Source: Clostridiales bacterium
Lineage (GTDB): Bacteria; Bacillota; Clostridia; Oscillospirales; CAG-272
DNA: 64,000 bases
Direction of reading: 5' to 3'
Assembly (NCBI GenBank): GCA_022791685.1
Contig: JAAVZO010000036.1
Coordinates: 1-64,000 of the forward strand
Below, one piece after another: positions 24,703-32,790 of the stretch. The position numbers and the translations under genes were made by a program. The number at the start of each line of letters is the position of its first letter. Positions within the stretch are counted from its first letter, which is position 1. The notes below the pieces were generated by a model. It was not told the DNA's origin. It was given only the letters and a program-made list of their open reading frames with translations, and made no database searches.

Positions 24703-25182
24703 TCACTTATCCTCAACAAGAGTAACTTTCTTCATGCGCACATCCTTTACTGGCTTGTCGCGCATATCAGTATCAACTCCGGCAATTTTGTCAACTACTT
24801 CAATGCCGTCGACTACGCAGCCGAATGCCGCATACTCGCCGTCGAGGAAGGTAGCGTCCTCGTGGCAGATGAAGAACTGCGACGAAGCGCTGTCCTTTAC
24901 CTGAGTGCGCGCCATAGAGATTGTGCCGCGTGTGTGGCTGAGGTTGTTAGTAACACCGTTAGTCTTGAATTCGCCCTTGATAGTCTCAGGCGAGCCGCCC
25001 ATACCTGTTCCGGTAGGGTCACCGCCCTGAATCATGAAACCATTGATCACGCGATGGAATATAAGTCCATCATAGAAGCCCTCTTTAACGAGCTTTTCAA
25101 AGTTAGCGACCGTAATAGGTGCTACGTCCGGATAAAGCTGAAGTGTGATAACTCCGCCGTCTTCCATTTCAATTCTTACCAT
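24703..25182 (-). CDS. Peptidyl-prolyl cis-trans isomerase (cyclophilin type)
   Basis: A 159-residue cytoplasmic cyclophilin covering the full domain: ITVANFEKLVKEGFYDGLIFHRV, GFMIQGGDPTGTGMGG, the active-site block SMARTQVKDSASSQFFI and LDGEYAAFGCVVDG. It catalyses proline isomerisation in protein folding. It has no signal peptide or lipobox, unlike the secreted PrsA-type foldases. AAGGAG precedes the start codon. The AraD-like gene lies 21 nt upstream on the same strand, so the two are probably co-transcribed. Confidence 0.95.
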   Translation of the reverse strand: MVRIEMEDGGVITLQLYPDVAPITVANFEKLVKEGFYDGLIFHRVINGFMIQGGDPTGTGMGGSPETIKGEFKTNGVTNNLSHTRGTISMARTQVKDSASSQFFICHEDATFLDGEYAAFGCVVDGIEVVDKIAGVDTDMRDKPVKDVRMKKVTLVEDK

Positions 25183-25203
25183 TGTTTTATTCTCCTTAAA
25201 ATA

Positions 25204-25905
25204 TTATTTTTTATTCTCGCGCTCGTATCTCAGTCTCAGCAGATCTTCTTGCATACGAGTTCCACCGCTTGATGCACTCTTCATCAAAAGCTCAGTATAG
25301 AACGCCAGCTTTGCGACTCCCTCCACCGCTGCCATGCGATCAATTGCACTCGCCGGCGACTCTCCATAGCTATAGACCTCATCCGAGCATACAAGCAGAG
25401 CGCTGACCTCGTCACGACAAGCATCATCGTTTGGATCACTATCGCTGACGAGCGTTTCAACTATCACGCGACCGAGATTTTGACTGTAGTTCTCCTCGAT
25501 TTCGCTGAGCGTCAACCGACGTGTACACGGGATAGCATCGCCGAAATACTCAGCATGTGTCGTGCCGTATGGTTTTATCGGTCGTCCAGCCTGAGCGAAA
25601 GCAGTCGCGTATGTCGGATTCGAGCTGACTATCGAATTCACATATCCAAGTGCATGGTAGATCTCACGGTGAGTCGCGAATTTCTCCGGAAGACTTCCCT
25701 CTCCGTCGATTATCGCGCCGTCGTCAGTAACTGCGAGCACATCGATAGGAGTGACCGCAGCGCAGTCGAGTTTGTCTGGCTTGATAAGTATTACGCCGCA
25801 TTTGCGGTCATAAGCGCTGACTATACCGCGCCTGAAATCGCACAACTCACGGCGTGACAGCATATTACAGGCGTTTGACACCTGCTTGCGCAGTTTTTCG
25901 TGCAT
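25204..25905 (-). CDS. AraD-like class II aldolase/epimerase homologue lacking the metal site
   Basis: A 233-residue protein aligning over its whole length with L-ribulose-5-phosphate 4-epimerase AraD (ILIKPDKLD, ATAFAQAGRPIKPYGTTHAEYF, AIPCTRRLT, GRVIVETL). The four metal ligands of E. coli AraD are all replaced: Asp76 by K75, His95 by S94, His97 by N96 and His171 by D175. The GNVS loop is RGIVS. The metal-dependent epimerase or aldolase reaction is therefore not expected. The frame is intact, with normal composition, so it is more likely a conserved pseudoenzyme with a binding or regulatory role than a decaying gene. The cyclophilin gene follows 21 nt downstream. Confidence 0.85.
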   Translation of the reverse strand: MHEKLRKQVSNACNMLSRRELCDFRRGIVSAYDRKCGVILIKPDKLDCAAVTPIDVLAVTDDGAIIDGEGSLPEKFATHREIYHALGYVNSIVSSNPTYATAFAQAGRPIKPYGTTHAEYFGDAIPCTRRLTLSEIEENYSQNLGRVIVETLVSDSDPNDDACRDEVSALLVCSDEVYSYGESPASAIDRMAAVEGVAKLAFYTELLMKSASSGGTRMQEDLLRLRYERENKK

Positions 25906-25949
25906 ATATAGGTAAACCTACTTTCATAAGTAAATTAGTATTATTCATC

Positions 25950-26615
25950 TCACTTCACATGGAAGCGCTTCTTCAGCTCATTTCGCGTATATCTGTTAGC
26001 AAATACTACCATAGCCGCAAAACACAAAAGCGAAGTCGCCGCAGCCGCTACTACTGGCCATTCAACGTCAGAATAGCCGAATATCCATAAAAGCACCGCC
26101 AATACTCCAAGCACCGCTATAACGAGCTGATACAGCGTATATGCACGGTATTTCACCGGACGTATCGCTATACAGAGTACGATCGCCACAGCAGCCGCCA
26201 TGATAAGCGCAGGAATGACATAATTGACTGACCACTTGTGCCATCCGGTCAGATAGTCGATCACGAATGTAAGTCCGCTGACCGTCAATAGCTGCCATAG
26301 AGTGATCGAACCGGGATTTCGTGCATTCGAGATCAGGTTCATAAGATTGAGCCAGATATAAGCAATAGCCGCCGCGGTAATAAACGCCCACGGATTATCT
26401 GTCGGTACAAGATGATTGATGAGAAAGCTGACCGCCGCAAATACGACCGCCAGAAACGTTACGATCTTAGCAAACAAACGGCGCGAAAAACGAGTCTTTA
26501 TGTATGGATAATCAAGCTCGAAATCATCGCTTACCTTATCAGTCTCCATATCGCAGAGCGGGCAGTAATCAAGGTCATTTTCAATAGAGACCTTACAGTT
26601 AGGACAAATTCTCAT
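25950..26615 (-). CDS. Zinc-ribbon membrane protein (DUF6320-like)
   Basis: A 221-residue protein. The N-terminal zinc ribbon has CPNC and CPLC (residues about 4-21). After a 20-residue acidic linker come about six hydrophobic segments filling residues 48-205, and a basic C-terminus. The organisation matches DUF6320 proteins, whose function is unknown. The ATG overlaps the stop of the condensation-type gene by 4 nt, so the two are translationally coupled and probably work together, for example as a membrane-anchored acyltransferase system. This pairing is seen; the function is inferred. Confidence 0.75.
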   Translation of the reverse strand: MRICPNCKVSIENDLDYCPLCDMETDKVSDDFELDYPYIKTRFSRRLFAKIVTFLAVVFAAVSFLINHLVPTDNPWAFITAAAIAYIWLNLMNLISNARNPGSITLWQLLTVSGLTFVIDYLTGWHKWSVNYVIPALIMAAAVAIVLCIAIRPVKYRAYTLYQLVIAVLGVLAVLLWIFGYSDVEWPVVAAAATSLLCFAAMVVFANRYTRNELKKRFHVK

Positions 26616-28027
26616 TTATCAACTCGCTCCTTTTTAACTGTTTTGTTTTTATTCTTATCAGCCTTTGGCTTCTTTTCGGGTTTAATATTTTTAACCTTCT
26701 CGGGCTCTGGCGTTTCGTTTGATACTATCGACACATCTATTCCCCGCTCAACAAGCTGCATTATCATAAAACGTTCGAGCGAATTGTCGTCGATAGTCGA
26801 TGAGAAGCTGAGCGCAAGCTCGTTATTATATGAGCACATTGAAATCTTCTTCGGATGTGTACGCGACGCGCCGAGCAGCATTTCGAACCGCCTCAGCTTT
26901 CCAGCTATCGCCTCAGGAAGCTGCATACGTCCAAGATTCGAAAAGGTTATCGTATATTTTTTCTCGGCACGTGAAAAGAAATACCGCATTATCAAGTCTT
27001 TGATCCATATCGGCACAAACTTTACCGGTGGGATCTTCTCAATACGCACGTTATCAGCGATCTGCCGCTCAAAATATCCACGAGTCAGACAGGCTTTAAA
27101 GCGCTCCTTCACTTCGCCAAGAACATCGTCAAATGTCATCTCATCCTTCGGAGTAACAGCAATATTGACGTGTCCGAAGAAATTTCGCATTGTCGTTGAG
27201 CCAAACATCCCACGCAGATTGACGGGCAGACTTACCGCTATCGGGCGGTTGTGCTTCGAATGTCTATATGAGGTATTGATTATCGAATATATTATCAGAG
27301 CGCACATATATTCCGACATTGTCGAGCTGCTGTCGTGTGCAAGTGCGAGCAGCTTGTCGGTCGGCATTAAAGCGCAAAGCACATTCAGCCGCGTACCATC
27401 GTAGCTATAGCCCTGAATATGGAATGCGTCAGACTCCTTTTCCGGTTTTGATACAACCGAATCAGATCGTGTATTATCCGCAATTTCCGAATTTCGTGCA
27501 AAGCTGTCTTCATCGAAATCACGTGCGATACGCTCGCAGTAGCTCCGGATGAATTCAGATGTCATTTCAGCATCATCGAGCAGATTAAAATAGCAGAAAA
27601 GTATCAAATGAAGAAACTGCGTAGTTCCCATTCCATCAGAAAGTGCATGGAAAACTTCAAGATTTATCCTCTTATGATAGTAGGTGACACGGAACAGAAA
27701 GCCATTCTCGTGCGCACCAAGTATCGGCGAACACGGATAACGGTGCTCCTCACGAACACGTGGGATCTCACGGTTCGCATCAAAATAATACCAGAACAGA
27801 CCATGGTGCAGCTTAACCGCAAATGCCGGAAGCAGCTTTAATGCACGTTCGAGCGCCTTTTGAAGTATATCGGGTCGAACCTCGTCGCGAAGTATGGCGC
27901 TGACACGAAATACGTTAGTGCCGCGAGTATCTGATACTGCCGGAACGAGCTTAGCGGCATTGTCGAGTCTGCCCCAGTAGTATTCATTTATTCCGCTGTG
28001 CGAGCTGCGTTTTCCCTTAGCCGACAT
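26612..28027 (-). CDS. Condensation-domain-like acyltransferase
   Basis: A 471-residue protein of the condensation/alcohol-acetyltransferase superfamily. The catalytic motif HxxxD is present as FHALSDG (H127, D131). The second half has VSLPVNLRGMFGSTTMRNFFG and ITFSNLGRMQLP, matching the conserved C-terminal floor loop and strand. The last 40 residues are a Lys-rich tail (KPEKKPKADKNKNKTVKK). It should transfer an acyl group to an unknown acceptor. The coupled zinc-ribbon membrane protein follows. The Lys-rich tail could bind the membrane surface or nucleic acid. A sigma-A-type promoter precedes it (28071-28099). Confidence 0.8.
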   Translation of the reverse strand: MSAKGKRSSHSGINEYYWGRLDNAAKLVPAVSDTRGTNVFRVSAILRDEVRPDILQKALERALKLLPAFAVKLHHGLFWYYFDANREIPRVREEHRYPCSPILGAHENGFLFRVTYYHKRINLEVFHALSDGMGTTQFLHLILFCYFNLLDDAEMTSEFIRSYCERIARDFDEDSFARNSEIADNTRSDSVVSKPEKESDAFHIQGYSYDGTRLNVLCALMPTDKLLALAHDSSSTMSEYMCALIIYSIINTSYRHSKHNRPIAVSLPVNLRGMFGSTTMRNFFGHVNIAVTPKDEMTFDDVLGEVKERFKACLTRGYFERQIADNVRIEKIPPVKFVPIWIKDLIMRYFFSRAEKKYTITFSNLGRMQLPEAIAGKLRRFEMLLGASRTHPKKISMCSYNNELALSFSSTIDDNSLERFMIMQLVERGIDVSIVSNETPEPEKVKNIKPEKKPKADKNKNKTVKKERVDK

Positions 28028-28070
28028 ACGATCCGTATCCTGCCCTTCTGAAAAATATATTGTTCATAAT

Positions 28071-28099
28071 ATTATATCGCATATCAGAAATTATAGCAA
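28071..28099 (-). promoter_or_regulatory. Sigma-A promoter of the acyltransferase operon
   Basis: On the minus strand TTGCTA (28094-28099) and TATAAT (28071-28076) are separated by 17 nt. Confidence 0.65.
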
Positions 28100-28183
28100 G
28101 TGTAATTTGTTAATTTTAATAAAAAATAAAAAGCCGATTGACGAACAAGAAAAATCGTAGTATAATATTATAGATATGAGCAA

Positions 28184-29047
28184 TCACGTCATAGATGAAC
28201 CACTGCCAAAGCCCTCTCCGAGCACTTCGCTCGCCTTGCAGATAACAAAAAACGCATTCGGGTCAAATCCGGCTACAGCCTGCTTCAAAAAGAAAAGCTC
28301 GCCCTTGCCGACAACGCACATCACAACTCGCCGCGGCTCGCTCGTAAATCCGCCGCTGCCGTCAAGCAATGTAGCGCCGCGTCCAAGTCGTTCGGATATA
28401 AGCCGCGTGAGTCCCTCGGGGTCGGATGAGATTATCAGCGCAAGCTCAGCACGCTGTGAGCCCGATATTATCAAATCGGTAATTCTGCCCATCACATATA
28501 AGCTGATAATCGAGTAAAATATACCGCTCCACTCGCGAGTGATGATCGCTGCGATCACTATTATCGCAAGGTCGGAAAACATTATGAGGCTTCCAGTCGG
28601 CAACCGCTTGAAGCGTACCTTCAACAGGCAGGCGATGAGGTCTGTACCTCCGGTCGTATATCCGCGTGAGAGCAGCAGTCCAAGCGACGCGCCCATCGTT
28701 ACGCCGCCAAACACTGCGCATAGCAGCGGATCAGTAATCGTAATTGGAAATATACTGATAAAGTCTATTGCAAGCGAGGTCGACAGTGTTCCGATAAGTG
28801 TCCGCACTAAAAACATAAATCCGAATCGGCGTGTATTTAATATCACAAGTGGAATATTCAGCAATATTATCATAATGCCGACCGGAATATTGACGTAAAG
28901 ATTGACAACTGTCGCGATTCCAGTCATTCCGCCGACTACAATTTTCGCCGGAAGCAGGAACATATTCATCGACGCTGAGAAAAGCAGCGCACCGATTATC
29001 ACTATCGCTGTATCGTAAAGCAATAGTCTGACCTTTGATTTGTCCAT
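28184..29047 (-). CDS. YitT family membrane protein
   Basis: A 287-residue protein with about five N-terminal membrane segments (residues 10-190), including FLLPAKIVVGGMTGIATV and GLLLSRGYTTGGTDLIA, followed by the cytoplasmic DUF2179 domain (about 200-282: RAELALIIS, GRGATLLDGSGGFT, RRVVMCVVGKGE). Both are diagnostic of the YitT/YebE family, whose transport role is unresolved. The start at 29047 is preferred because TGAGGA lies 6 nt upstream; the ATG 12 nt earlier has none. It diverges from the shikimate-kinase-like gene across only 51 nt. Confidence 0.9.
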   Translation of the reverse strand: MDKSKVRLLLYDTAIVIIGALLFSASMNMFLLPAKIVVGGMTGIATVVNLYVNIPVGIMIILLNIPLVILNTRRFGFMFLVRTLIGTLSTSLAIDFISIFPITITDPLLCAVFGGVTMGASLGLLLSRGYTTGGTDLIACLLKVRFKRLPTGSLIMFSDLAIIVIAAIITREWSGIFYSIISLYVMGRITDLIISGSQRAELALIISSDPEGLTRLISERLGRGATLLDGSGGFTSEPRRVVMCVVGKGELFFLKQAVAGFDPNAFFVICKASEVLGEGFGSGSSMT

Positions 29048-29098
29048 TATTATCCTCAAAATAAATTTAATAAATACTTATAGAAAGAAAGATGTAAA

Positions 29099-29632
29099 AT
29101 GAAATCTAACATTATCCTCATCGGCATGGCAGGCAGCGGTAAAAGCACCGTCGGCGTGCTCGCCGCAAAATTCCTTGCGTATGATTTTGTCGACACCGAC
29201 CTCGTATTGCAGCGTCAGGAAGGCAAGATACTTCAAGCTATAATCGACAACTACGGGCTCGACTACTTCAAATTTGCAGAGGAACGCGCACTGCTCGGAC
29301 TGAAGCTTCATTCTGACGAGAATCCCGACATTCCACCGGCAGTAATAGCTACCGGAGGAAGCGCGATATACTATGACAAAGCAATGCAGCAGCTCAAGAA
29401 AAACGGCATATGCGTATGGCTGTCGCTTCCATTTGAGGAAGTAAACCGCCGCATAGGCAATCTGTACACGCGCGGTATTGCCATGGAGACCGGAATGACA
29501 CTCGAGGATGTATACAATGAGCGTCTGCCGTTATATGAAAAATACGCCGACCTGCGTGTCGACAGTGCCGGAAGCCCGGAAGCTACCGCAGACTTGATAA
29601 TGCAGGGACTGAAAGGGCTAATTCAGGAATAA
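29099..29632 (+). CDS. Shikimate-kinase-like protein
   Basis: A 177-residue P-loop kinase of the shikimate kinase fold: Walker A GMAGSGKSTVG (about residues 9-19), DTD (binding shikimate and Mg2+), the glycine loop ATGGSAIYY and the lid TRGIAM. Two substrate-contact features differ from canonical AroK: FK replaces the FR of the Arg58 region, and GGS replaces GGG. It may still phosphorylate shikimate, but a paralogous substrate is possible. The tyrA gene elsewhere in the window is the only other aromatic-pathway gene. It has a weak ribosome binding site and ends at a strong terminator. Confidence 0.78.
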   Translation: MKSNIILIGMAGSGKSTVGVLAAKFLAYDFVDTDLVLQRQEGKILQAIIDNYGLDYFKFAEERALLGLKLHSDENPDIPPAVIATGGSAIYYDKAMQQLKKNGICVWLSLPFEEVNRRIGNLYTRGIAMETGMTLEDVYNERLPLYEKYADLRVDSAGSPEATADLIMQGLKGLIQE

Positions 29633-29637
29633 GAAAT

Positions 29638-29670
29638 GGGGTACACAAATATTTGTTTGTGTACCCTTTC
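29638..29670. terminator. Terminator between the kinase-like and M23 genes
   Basis: The stem GGGTACACAAA (29638-29648) pairs with TTTGTGTACCC (29656-29666), followed by a T-rich tail. It serves convergent genes. Confidence 0.82.
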
Positions 29671-29676
29671 ATTTAT

Positions 29677-30492
29677 TCAGTCCTCGTAGTAATCATCGAT
29701 ATCGTCTATATCATTCGATACTGAGATATATTCAAACGGATCTACATACTGTCCATTTATCTTCATTTCAAGATGAACGTGCGGCTCCTCTGCGATCTCG
29801 ATCAGCGCAGATTCTCCGACAGTTCCGATAGCCTGACCAAGCGCGATCTTTGTACCGACCATAATTTCAGGCGAAAGCTCGTCCGCAAGGTTCATATAGG
29901 TCGAGTAAATACCGTCGCCGTGGTCGACAGTGACGCTGCGTCCCATCATCGGGTCATTCCAAATACGGCAGACTGTACCGCTCGAAACCGAGATAACATC
30001 GCTTCCAATAGGTGCGCTGATATCAATTCCGGTATGCGCACGGTAATCGTTCATAGTCAGCGAATATACCGGAACATCAATGTCAAAGCCCTTCATTGCA
30101 ATGCCGTTTACTGGCATTACAAAGTAACGCGCTTCGATAGATGCGGGCAGCTCCTCGCCGTCGGTTATCGCCGTCGGAAGCGTGTCTGCGTCTGTAACAG
30201 CAGCTGAATCCGCAGATGTGTCCGCCGGAGTTGTATCGTTTGCCTTATCGGTATCGAGAGTTTTTGCGTCGGTTTTGTCTTTGCCGGAGGGCTTCGATTC
30301 ACCTGTAACGGGATCTGTATTTGCTGACGTATCCGAATTCAATGTGTCGAGCGTGTCATCTGGATTCGGAGTTGGCTTCGAACGCTTGCCAGCGACCGTG
30401 TAAACCGAAACGAACACGACGCAGACGAGCATAGCTGCCAGCAGCAGATAGATAACCGTATTGATTGATTTCTTCTTGATTTTGTTTTCCAT
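29677..30492 (-). CDS. M23 metallopeptidase domain membrane protein (SpoIIQ-like)
   Basis: A 271-residue protein: basic N-terminus, one membrane segment (about 11-34), a low-complexity Thr/Asp/Lys-rich stalk (36-115) and a C-terminal LytM/M23 domain. The zinc ligands are intact: H153 and D157 in HTGID, and H240 in HVHLEM. It therefore could be an active endopeptidase, unlike B. subtilis SpoIIQ which lacks one ligand; many clostridial SpoIIQ proteins keep the site. A role in engulfment or in wall remodelling is inferred. The start codon follows directly after the arm of a long inverted repeat that would bury the ribosome binding site. Confidence 0.85.
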   Translation of the reverse strand: MENKIKKKSINTVIYLLLAAMLVCVVFVSVYTVAGKRSKPTPNPDDTLDTLNSDTSANTDPVTGESKPSGKDKTDAKTLDTDKANDTTPADTSADSAAVTDADTLPTAITDGEELPASIEARYFVMPVNGIAMKGFDIDVPVYSLTMNDYRAHTGIDISAPIGSDVISVSSGTVCRIWNDPMMGRSVTVDHGDGIYSTYMNLADELSPEIMVGTKIALGQAIGTVGESALIEIAEEPHVHLEMKINGQYVDPFEYISVSNDIDDIDDYYED

Positions 30493-30588
30493 GTATAAAA
30501 CCAGCCTTTCAATTTTTCTGAAGCATAAAATATTACTGAACTTACTTCGGTTTGGTAATATTCTTGACAGGTCAAGGCTGGTTTATAC
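30493..30588 (-). promoter_or_regulatory. Nested inverted repeat upstream of the M23 gene
   Basis: The outer arms (30493-30508 and 30574-30588; 15 bp with one bulged A) and inner arms AATATTAC (30529-30536) and GTAATATT (30555-30562) form a long imperfect hairpin. It begins at the base next to the M23 start codon and includes its AAAGG. It may be the terminator of the ABC operon, a translational control element, or both. Confidence 0.6.
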
Positions 30589-30603
30589 ATTTAATTTTTC
30601 ATA

Positions 30604-31440
30604 TTATTGCAGATTAACTCTGCGCTTCATGATTATGTTGGTGATGAAATAAAGTCCAACTGTGATAAGCGCGTACAGAAGCATGTAAATGATGAAATTC
30701 ACCTGCATATTGAATGCGTCCATACCCGATATCGTCACGAGCTGATTTCCAAAGAACCAGTCAGTGAGATTGATATTCCGGCTTGTCAGCGCAAGCGTAG
30801 CCATATAAACATGCGAAATTATGTTTGACGCTATATTGATACCAACATATCCGATTATCGAACCAAGTATGCGGTGATTGTTGAACAGCTGACCGATAGA
30901 CATTGCCGCATACAGGGTGAGTATCAATCTTGCTATAGAAAGCAGGACCATAATTATCATTTCAACGATAACAAGCACATCGGACATATTCAGCGCCCTT
31001 ATCAGCATACTGAAAAATTCGGGAATAAATGCAAAAAGATTTTGCAGAAAATAGAGTGAATCATTCGATAAGGTTACGATGAATACTGACAGCAGCACTA
31101 CGATAACGTCGAGGATCAGCCATACCGAGGTGGTAAGCAGCTTTGAGATTATTATCTGCCAGCGCTGTACTGGAAGCGTAAGCGTCAGATATCCCTCATC
31201 ACCGTATACGTTATAATAGAAGCGTCTTACTGCGATTATAATTACGAGCAGCATTGACATTACTGCAAGCATTCCGTAAAAGAAAGCCGAAATAGCGGAC
31301 GGTACAGCAAAGAGTGACATACTCCTCTCGAACATTATAAATAGCCGTGTAAGTCCGGCAAGTCCGAGCATAGCGGCAAACATCAGCAGCATAGCGCCGC
31401 CGGTCGCGGAAAATTCGTGTTTTATCAGTTTTCTTAACAT
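30604..31440 (-). CDS. ABC transporter permease (ABC-2 type)
   Basis: A 278-residue integral membrane protein with six hydrophobic segments, beginning MLRKLIKHEF and holding the EGYLTLTLPV segment typical of permeases paired with YtrB/BceA-like ATPases. The substrate is unknown; comparable GntR-controlled operons respond to wall-active antibiotics or export lipids or peptides. It overlaps the ATPase gene by 7 nt and is the last gene of the GntR - ATPase - permease operon. Confidence 0.88.
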   Translation of the reverse strand: MLRKLIKHEFSATGGAMLLMFAAMLGLAGLTRLFIMFERSMSLFAVPSAISAFFYGMLAVMSMLLVIIIAVRRFYYNVYGDEGYLTLTLPVQRWQIIISKLLTTSVWLILDVIVVLLSVFIVTLSNDSLYFLQNLFAFIPEFFSMLIRALNMSDVLVIVEMIIMVLLSIARLILTLYAAMSIGQLFNNHRILGSIIGYVGINIASNIISHVYMATLALTSRNINLTDWFFGNQLVTISGMDAFNMQVNFIIYMLLYALITVGLYFITNIIMKRRVNLQ

Positions 31441-32189
31441 TTGTAGACCTCCCTAAACAGCTCGTCGACCGACTTGTTGTATTTCTCACGGAGCGAATCA
31501 GCCGACGCACAGAGCGCTGCCTTGCCGTCCGAGATGAATATTACATCGTCGAGCGCACGTTCGATATCGTTTATCAGATGTGTAGATATCAGTATCGAGC
31601 CGTTTTCGTTGTAATTTGAAAGTATCGTGTCGAGTATATAGTCACGCGCCGCCGGGTCGACTCCGCCGATAGGCTCATCGAGCACATACAATTCCGCGCG
31701 GCGGCTCATTACAAGTATCAGCTGCACCTTTTCGCGCGTTCCCTTCGAAAGTGCGCGCATACGCTCAGTTTTATCAATATTCAGCCGCTGGAGCATTTCA
31801 TATGCCTTTACACGGTCGAAGTCCAAGTAAAAATCTGCAAAGTAATCGATAAGCTGGCTGACCTTGCGGTCGAGCGGCAGATAGTTGCGCTCAGGAAGGT
31901 ACGACACCATCGACGCGGTCGAGGGAGACGGCGGAAGTCCGTTCACGAGTATCTCTCCTGAATCAGGCACCAACAGACCGTTGATAAGCTTGATTATCGT
32001 GCTCTTTCCGCTTCCGTTAGGTCCGAGCAGTCCGATTATTCCTCCGCGGTTGATTATGAAGCTTGTTTCCTTCAATACCTTCTTCGCGCCGTAACTCTTT
32101 ACTACACGCTTAAACTCGAGCAGCGGCGTGGAGACTGCGTTTGCTTCAGCTGGATCTGGCGTATTGCCAGAGTTATAAATTTCATCCAT
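31434..32189 (-). CDS. ABC transporter ATP-binding protein
   Basis: A 251-residue ATPase with Walker A GPNGSGKST, the Q-loop region YLPERNYLPL, a degenerate signature LSKGTREKVQ in place of LSGGQ, Walker B YVLDEP and the switch His (ISTHL). A 25-residue N-terminal extension rich in Asn, Pro and Ala is unusual. It energises the adjacent ABC-2 permease. It overlaps the regulator gene by 8 nt and the permease gene by 7 nt. Confidence 0.93.
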   Translation of the reverse strand: MDEIYNSGNTPDPAEANAVSTPLLEFKRVVKSYGAKKVLKETSFIINRGGIIGLLGPNGSGKSTIIKLINGLLVPDSGEILVNGLPPSPSTASMVSYLPERNYLPLDRKVSQLIDYFADFYLDFDRVKAYEMLQRLNIDKTERMRALSKGTREKVQLILVMSRRAELYVLDEPIGGVDPAARDYILDTILSNYNENGSILISTHLINDIERALDDVIFISDGKAALCASADSLREKYNKSVDELFREVYKC

Positions 32190-32586
32190 TGTTGTTCTTC
32201 CTTTCTAACATAGCTATCATTTGCTCGTGCGTATAGCCGAGCGCCGTCATGTGCGATATGAAATCGTCGAGATATGTCCTCGCGATCTCAGCGCGCAGTG
32301 ATTCGATTCGTGCGGTATCATCGGTAATGCTCTTTCCGGCTGTGCGCTGCCCCGTGACGAGTCCGAGCGCTTCAAGCTCGCTTACCGCACGCAGGATAGT
32401 GTTCGGATTGACCGCACATTCTACCGCAAGGTCGCGGACCGACGGCAGCCGCTCGCCGGGCATATACTGCCCGATAAGTATCCGCCGCTTCAGCTCCTCG
32501 ACGATTTGCAGATATATCGGTCGGTCGCTGGTAAAGCACCACTTTGAATCTTTCCCCGCTGACGATAATTTTTCGGGATTATTCAT
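32182..32586 (-). CDS. GntR family regulator (YtrA subfamily)
   Basis: A 134-residue regulator: winged helix-turn-helix at about residues 22-90 (PIYLQIVEELKRRI, GERLPSVRDLAVECAVNPNT, LEALGLVTGQRTAGK) and a short C-terminal helical tail for dimerisation. This short form is the YtrA subfamily, which represses its own ABC transporter operon. A perfect inverted repeat overlapping the -10 element (32604-32635) is the probable operator. GGAGGT precedes the start codon. Confidence 0.93.
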   Translation of the reverse strand: MNNPEKLSSAGKDSKWCFTSDRPIYLQIVEELKRRILIGQYMPGERLPSVRDLAVECAVNPNTILRAVSELEALGLVTGQRTAGKSITDDTARIESLRAEIARTYLDDFISHMTALGYTHEQMIAMLERKNNNG

Positions 32587-32603
32587 CTTGTACCTCCTTC
32601 ATA

Positions 32604-32635
32604 GGTGTATCAATCATCTAATACAATGATACACC
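32604..32635 (-). promoter_or_regulatory. Operator of the GntR/ABC operon
   Basis: GGTGTATCA (32604-32612) and its perfect complement TGATACACC (32627-32635) are separated by 14 nt. The repeat covers the -10 element and the transcript start. It is the likely binding site of the YtrA-type repressor encoded by the first gene. Confidence 0.8.
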
Positions 32636-32654
32636 ATTTTACTGAAAATGTCAA
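32626..32654 (-). promoter_or_regulatory. Sigma-A promoter of the GntR/ABC operon
   Basis: On the minus strand TTGACA (32649-32654) and TATCAT (32626-32631) are separated by 17 nt; the -10 lies inside the operator. Confidence 0.82.
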
Positions 32655-32738
32655 TAGTCAATATATACAATATTGAATCAAATCCTCTATATTTTTTCGG
32701 CATATAGAAATTTGCAGAATTTTCACACGATTAAAACT

Positions 32739-32766
32739 AAAACCGACATCCTATGATGCCGGTTTT
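32739..32766 (-). terminator. Terminator after the 107-residue hypothetical gene
   Basis: On the minus strand AAAACCGGCATC pairs with GATGTCGGTTTT (one G-U pair) around a 4-nt loop, followed by a T-rich tract. Confidence 0.72.
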
Positions 32767-32790
32767 ATTATGAAATTTTAATAGACGTAT

